Below are positions 25,121 through 37,365 of a stretch of DNA of 64,000 nucleotides, in pieces. A program made the translations under genes and the position numbers. The notes beneath the pieces were generated by a model. That model saw only the letters and a list, made by a program, of their open reading frames with translations. It was not told the origin of the DNA and ran no database searches. The DNA is taken from the NCBI GenBank assembly GCA_016801845.1, contig CM028922.1, positions 10,007,001 to 10,071,000 of the forward strand. The letters are read 5' to 3'. This DNA comes from Polydactylus sextarius. Its lineage: Eukaryota; Chordata; Actinopteri; Polynemidae. Numbering within the stretch: the first letter of the stretch is position 1; each line of letters opens with the position of its first letter.

Positions 25121-25964
25121 GGCTAATAAGTATGAGACATTAAGATCGAGACCTAAATTCACCGTAATGCATTTAACAATTGGGAATTATTCCTACAAAA
25201 ATATAATGCGCTCTATTTATTTGTGGAACTGTTACTGCTTCCTTGTCTATGAGGTTGCTCCACCTGCTATCCCCTCCAGCACTAGTCAGTTAGATTTGGA
25301 GCTGCAGATGTAACATCAGTCTTTTTTTAAACATCTGGCCTCTTTCTTGTGGCTATTCTATAAAATACGTCAGAAAATCATCAGTATGCAAGATGAAAAG
25401 AGGCCAAAAGACACTATACCACTCTGTTATAATTATATACAGTTTTTTTTTTTGTTTTTTTTTTTAACTGACCGCAAAACCAACACAACTGCAAAACACA
25501 TAAAAATGTTCTTTTAAATGCCAAACTAAAGATGGTACGGGCATAAAAGAACACGAAATGACGTCAGTATTGTTCTCTTGTTTTTAAAGCTTTTGGCATG
25601 CTGCCACTGCAACTTCAACCTTTAAACTTCAAACACAAAGGTCGATTATGAGCTGCTGCTCTGCTGCAGTAGAGTTGGGTTCTTTCTTCAGCCGTTTGCA
25701 CAGTTCTGTGAGATGAATTATCATTAGTTTGTCCCTTGGCTTAAAATGGGTACACACAGTAATGAAGGACAAATACACCCATGTTCACAAAATCAATCTT
25801 GCGACTTTGGTTCCACGAACTAAAATAGCTAAATGATTAGGACGGACAAAGATGAAATACATCTTGGTTTATCTGGAATTTGTAGAAATGTAGATACAAA
25901 AAACAAAGTCTGGGGCAAGGAAGTTGTGAATAACTGTTGTTACCAGTGAATATTGATCATCAAT
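25121..25964. other. No gene seen
   Basis: AT-rich, with T runs at 25443-25466. Nothing further supported. Confidence 0.55.
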
Positions 25965-26335
25965 GCAACGTTCTGCTGGGAAACCTTGGGGTTTAGCATC
26001 CATCTATTTACTCATCAACATAAGCATTGTTTCACACCAAACACACAGCTCTATGGCAATGGCACTCACTGATGAACACTGAACCGGACAATGTGTTCTG
26101 CAGCAACTGACCAAGAGAACAAAGTTGACCGGGCCCTCCTGACCACCCAGATTCCAATCTAACTGAGCATCTGTTGGATGTGCCATAACAAGTCAAATCC
26201 ATGGGGGCCCCACAAAAACCGAACACCACATCCCATAGGACCAAAAGAATCTGCTAGCAATGTCAAGCGCCAGATAGAACAGCGCAGCCCCCGAGGGCCA
26301 GTGTTCATGGCCTGATTTGGTTCAGAGATATTATG
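25965..26335 (+). mobile_element. Second Tc1/mariner relic, 3' part of transposase
   Basis: CGTTCTGCTGGGAAACCTTG opens a stretch homologous to 14860-15480. A decayed frame near 26145 reads PDSNLTEHLLDVP, a stop, then QVKSMGAP, matching the Tc1 PDLNPIEHLWDVLDKQVRSMEAP block. The catalytic-Asp motif is degraded (DLNPIE to DSNLTE). Only the 3' half is recognisable. Orientation is the same as the copy at 14-15 kb. Confidence 0.75.
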
Positions 26336-27779
26336 GCATGAATTTAAAATTTGACAGTTTTCTGTCTCCAGCTCTGAAAATGACCTAATTCATCGCATAA
26401 ATATATTAAATATATATACCAAGAAGACAGATGTGGACAGATGTATACTTTAATATCATCTGGCAATATCAACCTGCTAGAAATGATAATGTTTCATTAG
26501 CCTAGTATTGAATAAACTGACCAAACTAGCCTTGTGTCCATCATTTACCTTGGACAAGCATGAGATCAAGATTAGCATGTATACTGGATACTTTTGTTGA
26601 GCAGTGAATCCTTATAATTTTCTGTGACAATGTGTGTGATTGCTGTGTACGTCCTGTGACAACTGATTCTTGTTGCTCTCCACAGTAATGACAGTGCAAA
26701 AGCGTTCCTCCGTTACAAAGTGATTTAAACATTGATGCCATTAACCTGGGGGCTGAATTTCTTTGTGGCGACTGGAATGTTGAAAATGAGACTAGAATTT
26801 TAAAATATGCATAAAACACTTAGAAACATTTTATAAAAAACAAGTTATACATGCACAGCATTAAAATGAATACATTCACAGCCTTGTCGACTGGCGTAAG
26901 GGTGCTTAAGAATAAAATGAGTTTTGCAGTTTCCAGTGAGGGCTCTTCCACAGGCTTGCAACCTCAAAAGCTTGAGCTCTCTGCGGAATCACTGAGAGCT
27001 TTCTATGAGCTGTCCAAAAGACCATCCAGTCCATTTAAAGGCTTCAAAACAAGAAACAGATACTCTACAGTCAACACAACGTGGAAATGAGAACCAGTCA
27101 GGGGAATGAAGACCACAAAGAGTTTGTGTCATTTCCCTAAGAGCTGCTCCACTGTGTGATGTTACACAGGGAATTTCATACAATTGATTATGTGCTAAAA
27201 TCCAAAAGGTTTAAGGAGACAGAGAGCTGGATATTTTCCACATAGCAATGATAAGTCACCAAGCACAATGAAATCAATGGAGTATGTCTCCTGTGGGAGG
27301 CATATTAAGGATAAATTAAGGCTGGGATTGAATCCTGTGACTGAATAACTTAGGTAACCCATAAACTATAAAGTCCTGCCACAGAAAATAATGTATAGAT
27401 GTTCCAGATCAATCTCACATTAAGTTAATATCTCTCATGAATATGACAAAAATATTTTGACTGTACTTCAGCGGGCACCGTATCAGTCAATAAACACTGG
27501 AAGGAGACAGCTTCAGCCAGAACAGGTTAAAGCATCAGCCAAAAAGCGGGGTCAAAGTAGTCGACCAGGAGTCAGTGGACAGTTGGAGAAAAGTCAAGGA
27601 GTCTATTCACATTCAGCAACAAAGAACAATCCTCACACTGACCCATAATCCCCATCTCACCCCCATTTGGTATATGACCACTTGTTATTTTGTGAAGTCC
27701 AATTCTTAGGTCACAGGACAACCCATGACCTCAGTCCGTTGAGTGTGTCACATGGTTAAAAGCTCAGATGAAGCCGTTG
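26336..27779. other. No gene seen
   Basis: AT-rich single-copy-looking DNA. Nothing supported on either strand. Confidence 0.55.
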
Positions 27780-27865
27780 GATTGGAGGATTGGAGCCAAT
27801 CCCAGCTGCTTACCCGCAAAAGGCAGGGTACACCCTGGACGGCTGCCAGCTCGTCACGAGGCCTA
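27780..27865 (+). repeat. L2-like LINE 3' fragment
   Basis: GGAGCCAATCCCAGCTGCTT, GGCAGGGTACACCCTGGACG and GCTGCCAGCTCGTCACGAGG preserve the same phrase as 25040-25110 but better conserved. It is flanked by unrelated AT-rich sequence. Confidence 0.6.
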
Positions 27866-28719
27866 GAATGAATTTCACATTTAAAAACTGTAAAGAAATA
27901 TGTAGAATAAGGACTAAGACTGTTTTTTATTGGGAATCAACTGCTGCTACATTAAAAGAAGCACTTTACTTTAAAATTTAAATGGTGTGATACTCTTGTG
28001 GTACTTGAGTTCTTTTAAGGGTTTGTGACTTGATTTTGATTCAACTCTAGATGATGACGATGTGTTAGGGCCAGGCAATACTCAAATTGGGCCTGAATTG
28101 GTCCTGCGCTTTTAGTGTACTGTAATTAAATAGAACCTGCAACTTCTGGGGTATCATTATCTTTCTGTTCATGAAAGTATAGGGTCTCTCAGTGTCCCTG
28201 TAGTTCACACTGACATTAAAAATACATGAATATCATTCATAATGCTGTGCAAGGTTGCAGAGGGCTAGAGCCCAAAGCCATAAGTGAATGTGAGGTGAAA
28301 CCAAGCACACACATACGAGTGAAGACCCATGTTCACATGAATGAAGCTGAATCAATATTATATATTTATTTTTCTAAATCTGTGATTTTTTGCTAATTGT
28401 GCTGTGTGATTTGCTGCTACCCAGGTGGTCATCTGTGGGTATCTGGCAACAAGATGCCTTCTCACAGAGGATAAGAGCCATATAAATACGACAATCTTCC
28501 TATGTCTTTGTGTAATCATTTTCTCCAATCCTTATTAACCATTTAAATCCATCCTTATCAACAACAACAACACTGGCAGGTCATCCGTTATTATGACATA
28601 GTCTAATACAAAGCCAATGCAAGAAAATAAAATATAACCTGATGATAGATTTTACTTTGATTGAGAAACGTCTGTAGTGCAAGATAACATGTGTTGCTCA
28701 TGTCCTACTACATCACAGG
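27866..28719. other. No gene seen
   Basis: AT-rich. An ACAACAACAACA run at 28561-28571 is the only simple repeat. Confidence 0.55.
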
Positions 28720-29480
28720 CAACAAGTATCTGTGAAAGCTACAGTAAGTGAGTCTGTGTATTTCCGGGATTTCCCCGGAAATTCAAACAGATTCATTCAT
28801 TCAGGTCGCTCCCTCAGCCTCCGTTGAGCTCAAAAACTGTCTCCAGAATCACACACTCTCTCTACTTTACAGACCAGCTGATGCACCACAGCACGTGCAA
28901 GAAAAGCAAATCAACTAGCATGAGCGCTGTATCCACAGCAACCGCAGAAGACAACTAACACACTCTGTACGGACACATGGAGGTAAAAACTAGCTTATGA
29001 GTTGATATTAGCCGTTAGCACCTTTATAAATCTTATCACAAATCAATTCAGAGATAAATGAAGACACAAAAAGAAAATTACCTGTCATGAAGAAATATGG
29101 CCAACTCATGCATCAAACTTGAATCCTTTAAAATCCCCTAGTTTCCTCCACCTTGGCAAATCCACTTCAACATGGATTTTATTTTACTTTTAAAGACAAA
29201 ACAAATCATCCTGTTCTTCCTTCTTACTCTTCATAGAGTAAAAAGTCACTGACAACGGAACAATCGGCAATTTGCTAAGTTTTGATCGCTCCGCCATCTT
29301 ACAGCTACTATTTTTCATGCGCGCGACTCCGCGTGTACTTCGTCAGGTGTGAGCGAGGGGATGTGGGCGTGTCTTCAGCGTGTGCACGAGCTGTGATTGA
29401 CAGGGATTTACTCCTCCCCTTCCCTCTGATTGGTTAAAACACACCAGGAGCGGTGGGGTTTTGCAAATTGTATTTTAATA
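28720..29480. repeat. Putative dispersed fish repeat with CpG-rich core
   Basis: The segment at 29280-29460 has clustered CpGs (CATGCGCGCGACTCCGCGTG), GAGCTGTGATTGACAGGG and CTGATTGGTTAAAACACACC, a phrase I associate with repeated copies in percomorph genomes. No open frame or splice structure supports a gene. A CpG-type promoter is the alternative, but nothing transcribable was recognised next to it. Confidence 0.4.
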
Positions 29481-31017
29481 AATTACCAGTTTTATGTACT
29501 ACTGTCAGAAAATAGTTATAATTTCAGTAAATGTGTCTAAAAACATTATCCAACTGAACCTTGAATGACGCACCAGATATTCAGAGAACAAATATAATAT
29601 CTATTTTTGTTGAATTCATCTACATTTCTATATGTTGCTTTAAATAAATAAAAATAGCAGGAATTTATATGCTCGTCAAGAGGCAAATAAATCAAACTTA
29701 ATCGAACATAAGAATAAGAAAAGAACTTTTAGTAACTGGTATAAAATCTAGGAGCTCTGTTTATAAATGAATGTTCTTTTATAATTTGTAGGATTTATAT
29801 ATGCATTATATATCAATAAGTATGAGTGGATAGTGAGGTTTAATTGAGCATGCAAGCCGGCTAGCACTAACAATGGACACGAGAAAATGATTTTTTTTTT
29901 TTTTTTTTTTTCATGATTAAAAAGTCCGCAGTAGCTCAAAAAATTAGACTTCATCACTTCAGGGAACAATCAAGACCAAAGCTTATGGAGAACAGGAAGA
30001 TAAACAGCCAGTTTCAGAAAAATATCAATTCCTTTAAAGGTTGATAACGCTTCAGTGTCTCGCCTCACCACCCCCATCGGCTGACTACCTGGATGGCAGT
30101 CACTGAGTTGGAATTAGAAAAATTAAACAGTTTCTTTTTAACAACATGATTCAAACGTGATGTGTTCACTTGGAATCTTAATGTTGAGACTAGTTGGAAT
30201 TAACTAGCAAGACAGATGCTGGTGCATATCTTTTCTCCCAGTAGTCACTGTGATGCCCCTGAGGATGGATGATTCTTCAATGTATCCAAGCATGCACAGC
30301 TTTCTCCAACTGACACATTTTGAAAAAAAAAAAAAAAAAAAAAATAAATAAATAGCAATAATAACACGATTTCCCTTCTCACTAAACATCTTCGCCTCTT
30401 TTCTCCTCACTCACGGAAGGTCCAGTAAGAACAGCTGGCCTTTAAGGGAAAACTTAAACATAAAGTGTGCTAATGACTGAAAAGATGCTATCCTTGCACA
30501 GCTCATCACACACACACACAAATGCACACACACACACCGCCTTCAGCTATGGCAACAATGACTGCTGCTTTGTTTTTCAACCCTGGATATTGTTTTTGTT
30601 TTTTCATGTTCTTTCTTTGTTGCTTTAGATCGCACACATCCACGTGTCTGCTTTCCTGTTTTTAAGATTTTGTCACTGTCCTTGGTGCTGAATCTCTCTA
30701 ACAAGGCAGTGATGTGCTGTGAATGTGTGTTTGTCTCTGTGTGCTTATTGCTTATTGAGCTTATTGTGTATTCGTGATGTTAGTTCTGGTTTGGTGGCTT
30801 GGCAATTTCATCTTGTTCCACATCCTCTGAGGCAACCTATACACCTTGTTGGTCATGTATTAATTTTTTTGTGTTTCTCCTCACCTCATGTAGAAACCTT
30901 AGTGGAAATCTGCCTGTACAATTTGTTCCGTCACCGCCGATGTTGTACTGTATATAGAGACGTCGGATTTGTTGGCTTTGATTCAGCCTGGACCAGCTTG
31001 AAATGAAAACAAGGCGA
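29481..31017. other. No gene seen
   Basis: AT-rich, with poly(T) at 29889-29910, poly(A) at 30324-30344 and a short CA array at 30509-30537. No coding signal. Confidence 0.55.
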
Positions 31018-31230
31018 ACAGGCAGCTGATCCAGTGCAAGCTAGTGATAACAAAGACAAATAGTAAGCCATGGCAACAGACTACTGTTCAATGATCTGTG
31101 GGTGTCAGGGATGCTCTCCAGGAGAGGAATGGGGAACCAACAAAAATCCTTTCAATCAACAGTGCAATCAAGTGATAACGATTAAATCACTTTCTCTGGG
31201 ATCACTTCATTGTATGATTGGTTCAAGCTG
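31018..31230 (+). repeat. Dispersed repeat pair, copy 1
   Basis: GATCCAGTGCAAGCTAGTGA, TAACAAAGACAAATAG, ATGATCTGTGGGTGTC, AAAATCCTTTCAATCAAC and ATTAAATCACTTTCTCTGGG recur in the same order and orientation at 36249-36450. The family was not named. Confidence 0.75.
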
Positions 31231-32709
31231 TTATATAAGAGAGCACACAGTCTACAGTGTTCTACAGCTCTGACCATTGTCTTCTTTTCTCATTAAAACA
31301 CATAGTGAAAAGAAAAAGTGTACAGCTGATTTTTTTGTAAAATGACTTCTATGGATGGATAATATTCTAATTTTCTTTTTATATATTTTATAATTTCATT
31401 TCTTTACCTTATGGACATTAAATTAACAATCCAATATAGTATAATATTGATATCGTATAACTTTGCAAATTCACTCAAATTACTCTTTGGATTTTAAACA
31501 ATGTTTTGACAAAAATCATGCATTGCAATTAGAGTCTTAGTGTGAGGGAATGAGGGGGGTTGACATCTAAAACTTCTGTTTTAGATTATAGGGAAAAAGA
31601 AGAAGAAAAAAAAGCAAACATTAATTAATCGGTCTGAGTTGGGACCTGAATACCAGATGTGACACATGCCCATTAGTGCTGGGCAATATATTTAAAAAAA
31701 TAAAAACTGGCCTTTGTCAGTCTAACAACTAGAGACTTGTCGCACAGGTGTGTAATCACATAATCTGATTAAAAATAATCTGTAAAGTCGAGCTGAACAG
31801 CTGTCAACCAGTGAAGAAAGTTTAATTGTCCTATTTAAAGTGTCCTGTTTTTGTGTAAGATGGAAATCATTTAAAAAAAAAAAAAAAAAATCTGATTACT
31901 TTCGAGATGGGTTATGCAACAGAACAGCTGTTATGAAACTAAACTACTGTGGGCTTCTTACAGATATGAAATCCAACAGCAGTAGATAAGAGTGCAACTC
32001 CTCCTCTGAACATAACACAAAGGTAACAAAATACAGCGTCTGTCTGAATAATGTAGCCATTCTGTGTCCATCCACAGAGCTAATGAAGGACACATACATA
32101 GTTTTTGCCGGGGAAACAACATGCAGGACAGTTTTTCTACCATCTGTTACGCTTTATGGTACCTAGATCACTTGGTGCTATTGCCAACATGAACCAGTGA
32201 CATCATGCTAATCTTATTAACACACATACTAACATAAGCAAGACTTTTCTCTGCACTTTAATTGTTGTATTTCAGCCTTCTTGTTGCCTGAATCCTGCTG
32301 TATGTCTCAATTCTATAAACTTCTATACTTACACTTAGTACTTTAAGTGTATAAGTGCATTCACACGGACATGTATGGCAAAATGCAGTGTACTGTTAAT
32401 ACCCACATAGTGCAGCCATAACAGTCAAAAAGTTAAGTGTGGAACACATCTTGGATGCGTAGCGGATGGGGAGGGACAGCGATGGCGGTGGCTTAATCAC
32501 CACCTCACATGAAACATGGGGCCCACACAAACAAACAACAGTACTATTAAGGCCATTCTTGATTATAATTGAAAACAAGCCGGCAGATATCTTGGCGGGA
32601 GACAATCATGGTCCAAATCGATGATTAATGTTCCGTTCAGTGGCAATTTGTCATTAAAAAGGAAAAGAACAAGACATTGTGATAATCATTTCTGGTAAGT
32701 GCACAACGA

Positions 32710-32734
32710 TTTGACACAGCATTACTGTGTCAAA
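32710..32734. repeat. Perfect hairpin, 10-bp stem
   Basis: TTTGACACAG and CTGTGTCAAA flank a 5-base loop (CATTA). It is followed 22 bp later by another hairpin, and both probably belong to one decayed element. Confidence 0.85.
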
Positions 32735-32755
32735 ATTTTCACACTATGGACAGTA

Positions 32756-32794
32756 TACACTTCCATAGCATACTATGTATACTATGGAAGTGTA
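32756..32794. repeat. Perfect hairpin, 13-bp stem
   Basis: TACACTTCCATAG and CTATGGAAGTGTA flank a 13-base, itself near-palindromic loop. Related inverted sequence (CTTACACTTA / TAAGTGTATAAG) lies at about 32328-32355, so 32300-32800 may be one palindrome-rich MITE. Confidence 0.85.
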
Positions 32795-35286
32795 CTAATG
32801 GAAGACACACTACTGGCTTTATCACACTGGTTGTAGTGCTCAACTCCAACACCCATTTCCTATTTGTGCTTTCCAGGTCAATTATTTACCTTATAGCCTA
32901 TTCAAGGAGGTTAAATTAGCACAATCAAATAAAAACCAAGTGTCGATGAGCTCAGCTAATCTCAGACAGCTCATTAAGCCCCCACTATCCCCCCCACCCA
33001 CGATTTACCCACTGTTGCTTTTTACCTCACAAACCTACAGAGAGGATGCTGTCAAACATTGGCACCGGATGCAAATTGGCACTGCAAAATCATGTAGCAT
33101 AGACATAATTTCAAAATAAAACTGGCCTTTTAACTTTGAAGTAACTAAATCACAGCTGCAGAGGCAGCTGCACAAACGACTCATTAAGTTTTCAAAACAG
33201 ACTCAGAAATTACGATGCATGTTAAATGCAGGAAAGCTGCTCTGGCAAAGAGGAGCAGAGTTCATGCCAACATTAACAGAAAAGCCACTTGATGGGATAT
33301 TTAACAATAGTGCAAAATGCAAGTCTAATCATAATTGCCTGAGCTGAATCAACCCCTTGCTGACATAATTTAAAATAAATGAACATTAAAAGCTTTGCAG
33401 TATTTATGTCAGGCTCGCTGAACTGAATTGTAATAGTATTCTTATCACAAGCACCTGTATGTCCACATATACAGTAGGTCAGCATAATATATAGTATGAG
33501 TAAGTACATCTGCTTAAAGGCAGAGTCTCTGGTTTTAGTTCTGAGAACAGTTGTTTATGGTCACAAATACTGATTACACTGCACTGCGATGTATGAATTT
33601 TTAAAGTTGGTGCGGTTGCCTGGAGGCAAACACTGAGGCAAGTGCTACAACAGGTGTTTACAGAGTACAGTAATTACAACAACATTACTAAGAGCTTTTA
33701 CTGGATATCTTTTATTGGGTATAGAAAAAAAGCTCACAAAACAGAGTTTCCTGAGTAGAAGAGTACAGAGTGGAAACTAAAAGCTCCTGAGCTATCTTTT
33801 CTGTTTCAGAGTACTAAGTTTAGTTTGATTTGTTATTTGTTATATTTCTCTGTGGTAAAATGACTGCGTATTAAAGTACATGTAATGTTTGTTAAAGACT
33901 TGAATGATGTGTGATGTAAATTCTGGGGTTTTTTTTCGGTTTGATTCAAATATCTTTCATTTCATGGTCCATTGCGTCACCATTGTCTGCTCATTTCATG
34001 GTCCTTTGTTTTACCTTCAAACATACCTTAAGTGTTATATGGATAACATCATCTGGGTTTGAGTTCTTGACTGCTGAGAGATCGTTGTTTTGGGAAGAGG
34101 ATAAAAGTTGGGATGTAGAAGATTGACTTTGCTCATATACTCACAGACTGTTTGTTTGGTCACTCCGTGCGTCTGAGTCCTCTCATGCATGACTGCTTTA
34201 TTAAACTACAAGAAAGATGGCTGAATGTGTTAACTCTCTTTTGTTCTATTTTATCTTATTACAAATATAGAAATGCCACTGCAGACATCAAAAATCGATC
34301 GGTTTTTGCATTTGCACTTTATCCCAGTAAACATGTGTAGACAGTCTTGGAAGGTGTTTGATTTGGGCTACACGGTGAGCCCCATATGTCATCTATCATA
34401 AGGTAATAACAGTCAGGTCAAGTCTGGTGATAACAATGTGGTAAGAGGCAGTAGAGCAGATTGATCGACATAACACAGGATGTTGATTCATTTCACAAAG
34501 GAAATCACAATAGAGATTTCCTGTGGTTGACAAAGGAACTCTCATGTGTGAAACCAATCCATGACTTTTCCACAACTGGTGCACAACCTTAATTATGTTT
34601 TTATCATAGTAACCATGACGATGAAGGTGCTCACTTAGGAGAAAGTAACCCACATTGGTTTTAACCCCCCCACCCAAAATAAATAAATAAATAAACCCAA
34701 CCAAGTAGATTTGGTGACTGTTGTACAACTTTAGCTGTATGTTTGTTATTTTTCCCATGGGGTTAAAAGTTGTATCATTGTTGCCATGCTGAAAAAGGTT
34801 TAGCACTACTTTAATAGGTCGTTTGGAAGGGAAGGGGTTTGAGTTGTGACAGTTGTGTAATCTGTGAGCAAATTGTTACAGAGCTGTCATACATAATAGG
34901 ACTGTTGTGGCACAGTTAGCCGACTCCGTTTGTCTCCTAACGACTCGAGCTGTGAAGTCGTGAGAGTCGACTCAAACACTGTGTGGGTTCTGCTGTACTG
35001 TCTGTGCCTGCTGGGGAGCTAACGCTAGCTAACAGCTGTCTGCAGACATCAGGTTGACGTCTTGTCAAACAGTGCTGATGATTGCACACACTTTAGTTTC
35101 TTTGCTCCAAGTCATTATTAAAGTAACTTAATGTGGGCAGCATTTATTGTTTTAAAATAAACATAACAGTGACACCACTGGGAGTGGTGCAGGTATATTG
35201 AACTGTTTGTTCATGTCTGGCAACAGTAAATATAGATGTCTCATGTTTTATTTGTTATTCATTTGCAAAAGAAAAGAAAATATTCG

Positions 35287-35466
35287 GTCTGTGCCTGGAT
35301 AGTCAAATGGTTATGGAGCACCACGCTGGCGTATATATGACATGCAGCTGTTCACCGATACGATTCCTAATCAAGTCGAGTCTTTCCCCCGCTCCTCTCT
35401 CTACAACTGTCTCTATCATTAAAAGGCAAAAATGCCCCAAAAATAATATTTAAAATTAAAAAAATC
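35287..35466 (+). mobile_element. tRNA-like SINE copy 1
   Basis: TAGTCAAATGGTTATGGAGC resembles a tRNA A box and D-loop region, followed by GCTGGCGTATATATGACATG, GCAGCTGTTCACC and a GATACGATTCC B-box-like block. The tail is a C/T-rich stretch (TTTCCCCCGCTCCTCTCTC), ATCATTAAAAGGCAAAAATG, CCCCAAAAATAAT and A-rich sequence. This tail is characteristic of a widespread fish SINE. Confidence 0.75.
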
Positions 35467-36239
35467 CCTCGGCCCATACAGCTTTATAAGATAAATGTGT
35501 CAACAATTCAAATGCACTTCACATTCATTTATATTCAAGGAAACAATAGTTGTCACTTGTTGAAAAGATTCAAAGATTACATCGGTGTGCTTCTATGCAC
35601 GGTGAAATTATTAAAATGCTGAACCTTTAATGAAACAATTTCTGATAAAAATCCCTAAATCAACAAGACAACTAGTCGCAACAACAACTTGTCCTGTTTT
35701 TAAGAAGCTGCGACCATTTGTGAGGATAACTGTTTTTTGTTTGTTTATTTTTCATTTATATGATTTGAAATTCATCTATGTACTAGTTCAGCAGACGGAA
35801 CAAAATGCTCATCTTTTTACAATGACTGTGCTTTCACCATACAGTCCAAGGACTGAACTGAACGCCACTGAATTGATGACAAAACAGCAACAGTGATGAG
35901 GCAAGCTGCCATTTCCCCCAGATGGTACATTACTGCATGCATGTCTTAAGCTGGTGGTGACATATACCATGAGAAGAAAGAATTCAGCTTCACTGAAATA
36001 GCGCACCCATCTGTTTTATCCATCGTCTCAGAGCAGTCGGATCCAAATAAAGGAAGTATGCAGCATGTTTTTAGCATATATATATATATTGTGAGACACT
36101 CAACAACCACATTAAAACCACATTTTTTCGGACTGTAAACCAAAACGACCAAATGAGTGAACAAATGGTGCATAAAAACATACACATGTTGAAGCAGGTT
36201 ATTGGCTTCCATTCAGCCTGAGTTAGCTTATAAAATAAA
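35467..36239. other. No gene seen
   Basis: AT-rich, with a short (TA)n at 36079-36089. Short frames on both strands lack homology. Confidence 0.55.
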
Positions 36240-36450
36240 AAGGAGGGAGAGGAGGCAGTTGATTCAGTGCGAGCTAGCGATAACAAAGACAAATAGCGAG
36301 TCGTGGCACCGGTGAAGTCAGACGCTACCGTCCAATGATCAGTGGGCGTTTGAGATACTCTCTAGGAGAGACATGGGCACTGACAAAAATCCTTTCAATC
36401 AACCGTGCAATCCAGTGATAGCAATTAAATCACTTTCCCTGGGACGTTAT
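36240..36450 (+). repeat. Dispersed repeat pair, copy 2
   Basis: GATTCAGTGCGAGCTAGCGA, TAACAAAGACAAATAGCG, ATGATCAGTGGGCGTTTG, AAAATCCTTTCAATCAACC and ATTAAATCACTTTCCCTGGG match the copy 5.2 kb to the left. It lies downstream of the MAO-like poly(A) signal. Confidence 0.75.
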
Positions 36451-36834
36451 CATTGAGTGACTGCTCTATCCATCTTACGCACATTCTAATGTCTGTTGGT
36501 GGTTTTGTGGGCGCACAAAACGTGTGTCTGGCTCTACTCCAAGACTCTCAACTAGGTTTTATGACTCTCTGGGAAACAATGGAAGGCACGCAGTGTGAAA
36601 GCTCCGTTTTGCTTGTAGTAAACTGGTTTAAATGCAACCGGATCGCTCTGAAGTCAAATAGACTTACAAACACAACCCAGCTTCATTGTCATTTTTGTTA
36701 ATTGTTTGTCAAAAGCTAGTTGTGAAATGTTTATAGTTAGGGGGGAAAATGTCATGAAACACTTTTCTTTTAAAAGAAGTTTAACAAACCAGAAATATCA
36801 CGGCAGTGAACAAACCTCAATGATTAAAAAAACA

Positions 36835-36840
36835 TTTATT
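36835..36840 (-). terminator. Poly(A) signal of the MAO-like gene
   Basis: TTTATT on the plus strand is AATAAA on the minus strand, about 200 bases downstream of the TAA at 37041. It is the first canonical signal after the stop and gives a 3' UTR of roughly 200-230 nt. Cleavage would be expected around 36805-36825. Confidence 0.6.
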
Positions 36841-37040
36841 TATGAGTCTATTTTGTAATAAGATGCAATACAATGCAACAACAAAATCACAAATGAATCT
36901 AATAAACCACAAGAAATAAAACAAAACAAAACAAAAAAAGTGAAGAGAGCAGAGTCATGTTCTGTACCTGTTCATTGTGTCGAATCAAAACAAACCTGAT
37001 GAAATTCAAATGTGCGTTTTCCAGGTTACAATAACAACAA
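36841..37040 (-). other. 3' UTR of the MAO-like gene
   Basis: AT-rich sequence lies between the stop codon and the AATAAA at 36835-36840. It includes A-rich runs with AACAAAAC repeats on the plus strand (36918-36936). No transposon signature is seen here. Confidence 0.55.
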
Positions 37041-37365
37041 TTACACTTGGCTGTCGAAAAACATATTTGTCAAGTACCTTTTGACTTCAAGCAAAGCATC
37101 TTGATGCCGAACCAGCAGGAGAGCGGCACTTACAGTCAGAGTGGCAAAGACCACAGCTTTGGTGGACAGGTATGAGCGTCTGGATGCTTGCTGCCCGGGG
37201 CTTTCGACATGTTCACTGTTCCACACTGTTTCCAGCTCCTCCTGGGTCAGAGTGGTGGGACAGAGTTCAGCCAGAACCTCCAGAGCAGCTCGCTGTCCAG
37301 ACTGCACTGCACCGCTCATGTAGCCGCACCACAGCGTGGCTGTCTCTGTTCCTGCCCAGTGGATC
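37041..37365 (-). CDS. MAO-like exon E (GTETAT motif, membrane tail, stop)
   Basis: This terminal coding exon completes the Arg codon with one base and then encodes 107 residues, ending in TAA at 37041-37043. The acceptor is atatttacag. It opens with IHWAGTETATLWCGYMSGAV, the FAD-contacting GTETAT and the GY(M)xGAV helix; the tyrosine equivalent to MAO-B Tyr435 is kept. ELETVWNSEHVESP aligns with the family's IWQSEPES(V/M)DVP. A hydrophobic stretch of about 17 residues (KAVVFATLTVSAALLLV) is the expected outer-mitochondrial-membrane anchor. A tail of 22 residues, RHQDALLEVKRYLTNMFFDS plus QV, follows it. An upstream in-frame extension to 37403 is intron sequence read through the acceptor. Confidence 0.95.

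Larger units (their letters stand above)
31231..35286. other. No gene seen; palindrome-rich block inside
   Basis: AT-rich. It contains a TAGTGCTGGGCAATATAT start resembling fish hAT elements (31674), a palindrome-rich segment (32300-32800) and an AATAAATAAATAAATAAA run (34678-34694). Sequence at 34910-35060 (CTAACGCTAGCTAACAGCTG) is probably repetitive. No exon was found. Confidence 0.45.

Noticed and set aside
34396..34806. 136-codon minus-strand open frame
   Set aside because: No recognisable domain, composition typical of AT-rich non-coding DNA, and it crosses an (AATA)n run.
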